Shown here: positions 63,606 through 64,000 of the stretch, piece after piece
How the letters are laid out: each line of letters starts with the position of its first letter
How positions within the stretch are numbered: the first letter of the stretch is position 1
Source of the DNA: Actinoplanes sp. L3-i22
GTDB taxonomy: Bacteria; Actinomycetota; Actinomycetes; Mycobacteriales; Micromonosporaceae
NCBI RefSeq assembly: GCF_019704555.1
Contig: NZ_AP024745.1
Location: 1,000,501 to 1,064,500, forward strand
Reading direction: 5' to 3'
DNA: 64,000 nt
Translations under genes and position numbers: made by a program
The notes under the pieces: model-generated
Told to the model about the DNA's origin: nothing
The model's database searches: none
The model's input: only the letters and a program-made list of their open reading frames with translations

Positions 63606-64000
63606 GTGCCGATCCGTGGCGGTCTGCCGCCGCGCAATTCCCGCTTCGTGGGTCGTGAAGATCTACTGTCCCGCGTGCGTGGCCTGCTCGGCAACGGTCC
63701 GGTGGTGCTGCTGCCGAGCCCGGACCATCAACTCGGCGGAACTGGACGTACCCAGTTGGCCGTGGAATATGCCTACCGTCATGCGGATGCGTATGACCTC
63801 GTCTGGTGGATCCCCGCCGAGCAGAACGCCGGGATGCGGGCCGCGCTGGCCGGCCTGGCCCAGAAACTCGGCCTGCCCGAGGTCCGCGACCTCAACCGCA
63901 CGCTCGGCGCGGTCCGCGACGCGCTGAGCCGCGGCGAGCCCTACCGGCACTGGCTGGTCGTCTTCGAGAACGCGAACCGGCCCGAGGACATCATGCCGTA
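63606..64000 (+). CDS. STAND/NB-ARC protein of FxSxx-COOH-type (fxsT-like), N-terminal part
   Basis: 131 codons to the right edge, no stop. GTG 63606 follows GAGGAG at 6 nt. Start MPIRGGLPPRNSRFVGREDL matches NB-ARC proteins with C-terminal TPRs (P-R-N-x-x-F-x-G-R), then YDLVWWIPAEQNAGMRAALA and PYRHWLVVFENANRPEDI. This pattern is typical for the TPR protein of FxSxx-COOH peptide systems. Walker A reads GGTGRTQLAVEYA, with Arg where Lys is usual. The TPR half lies outside the window. Confidence 0.75.
   Translation, partial: MPIRGGLPPRNSRFVGREDLLSRVRGLLGNGPVVLLPSPDHQLGGTGRTQLAVEYAYRHADAYDLVWWIPAEQNAGMRAALAGLAQKLGLPEVRDLNRTLGAVRDALSRGEPYRHWLVVFENANRPEDIMP

Overview
The window is high-GC DNA (strongly GC-biased third codon positions, many GTG starts, 4-base ATGA/GTGA gene overlaps). 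It carries the conserved actinobacterial blocks mtrA-mtrB-lpqB-comF-hpf-secA and prfB-ftsE-ftsX-M23 peptidase-smpB-ssrA. Gene content (MtrAB/LpqB, SecA next to an Rv3235-type protein and a DUF6912 protein, an F420-type oxidoreductase, a PntAB transhydrogenase, an FxSxx-COOH-type NTPase at the edge) fits a filamentous or sporulating member of the Micromonosporaceae, most likely Actinoplanes or a relative. That assignment is an inference from gene content and order; no rRNA gene is present to confirm it.

Layout. 1-5.6 kb: two-component system MtrAB (mtrA cut by the left edge), lipoprotein LpqB, ComF, long hibernation factor HPF. 5.6-20.6 kb: double-GNAT protein, secA, an Rv3235/DUF6459-like protein with a small HTH protein, DUF6912 protein, membrane protein, PadR regulator, then prfB, ftsEX with a coiled-coil M23 hydrolase, smpB, a CBM2-like membrane protein and tmRNA. 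20.7-30.5 kb: a yefM-yoeB toxin-antitoxin pair with a phased GTAC operator, pntAB, a secreted eight-repeat protein, tRNA-Ala(GGC), a YqgE protein, an MTA phosphorylase and an XRE/TPR regulator.

30.8-36.4 kb: four tightly packed genes for a TIR protein, a 717-residue protein with a degenerate P-loop, an SPFH-like coiled-coil protein and a DUF4407 membrane protein. The first two share the peptide pattern F-x-G-x-x-D-A-R-x-S-x-F-G, which suggests they recognise each other. This is the best candidate here for an undescribed conflict or signalling system. 37.2-50.2 kb: one long phosphate-transport operon, pstC-pstA-pstS-(805-aa surface protein)-second pstS, then a surface cassette (WxL-like Ig protein, DUF916-type protein, a paralogous small surface protein, a sortase-fold protein lacking the catalytic His and Cys), closing with pstB.

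50.2-64 kb: fatty acid desaturase, single-domain response regulator, a second copy of a 138-bp dispersed repeat (the first is at 12.45 kb), an F420-type oxidoreductase, a complete type IVa pilus operon on the minus strand (pilB-T-C-A-D-M-N-O), a GlxA-type regulator divergent from an MFS transporter, a STAS anti-sigma-factor antagonist, and the start of a STAND/NB-ARC protein of the FxSxx-COOH type, cut by the right edge. No insertion sequence, prophage, CRISPR array or rRNA gene was recognised.
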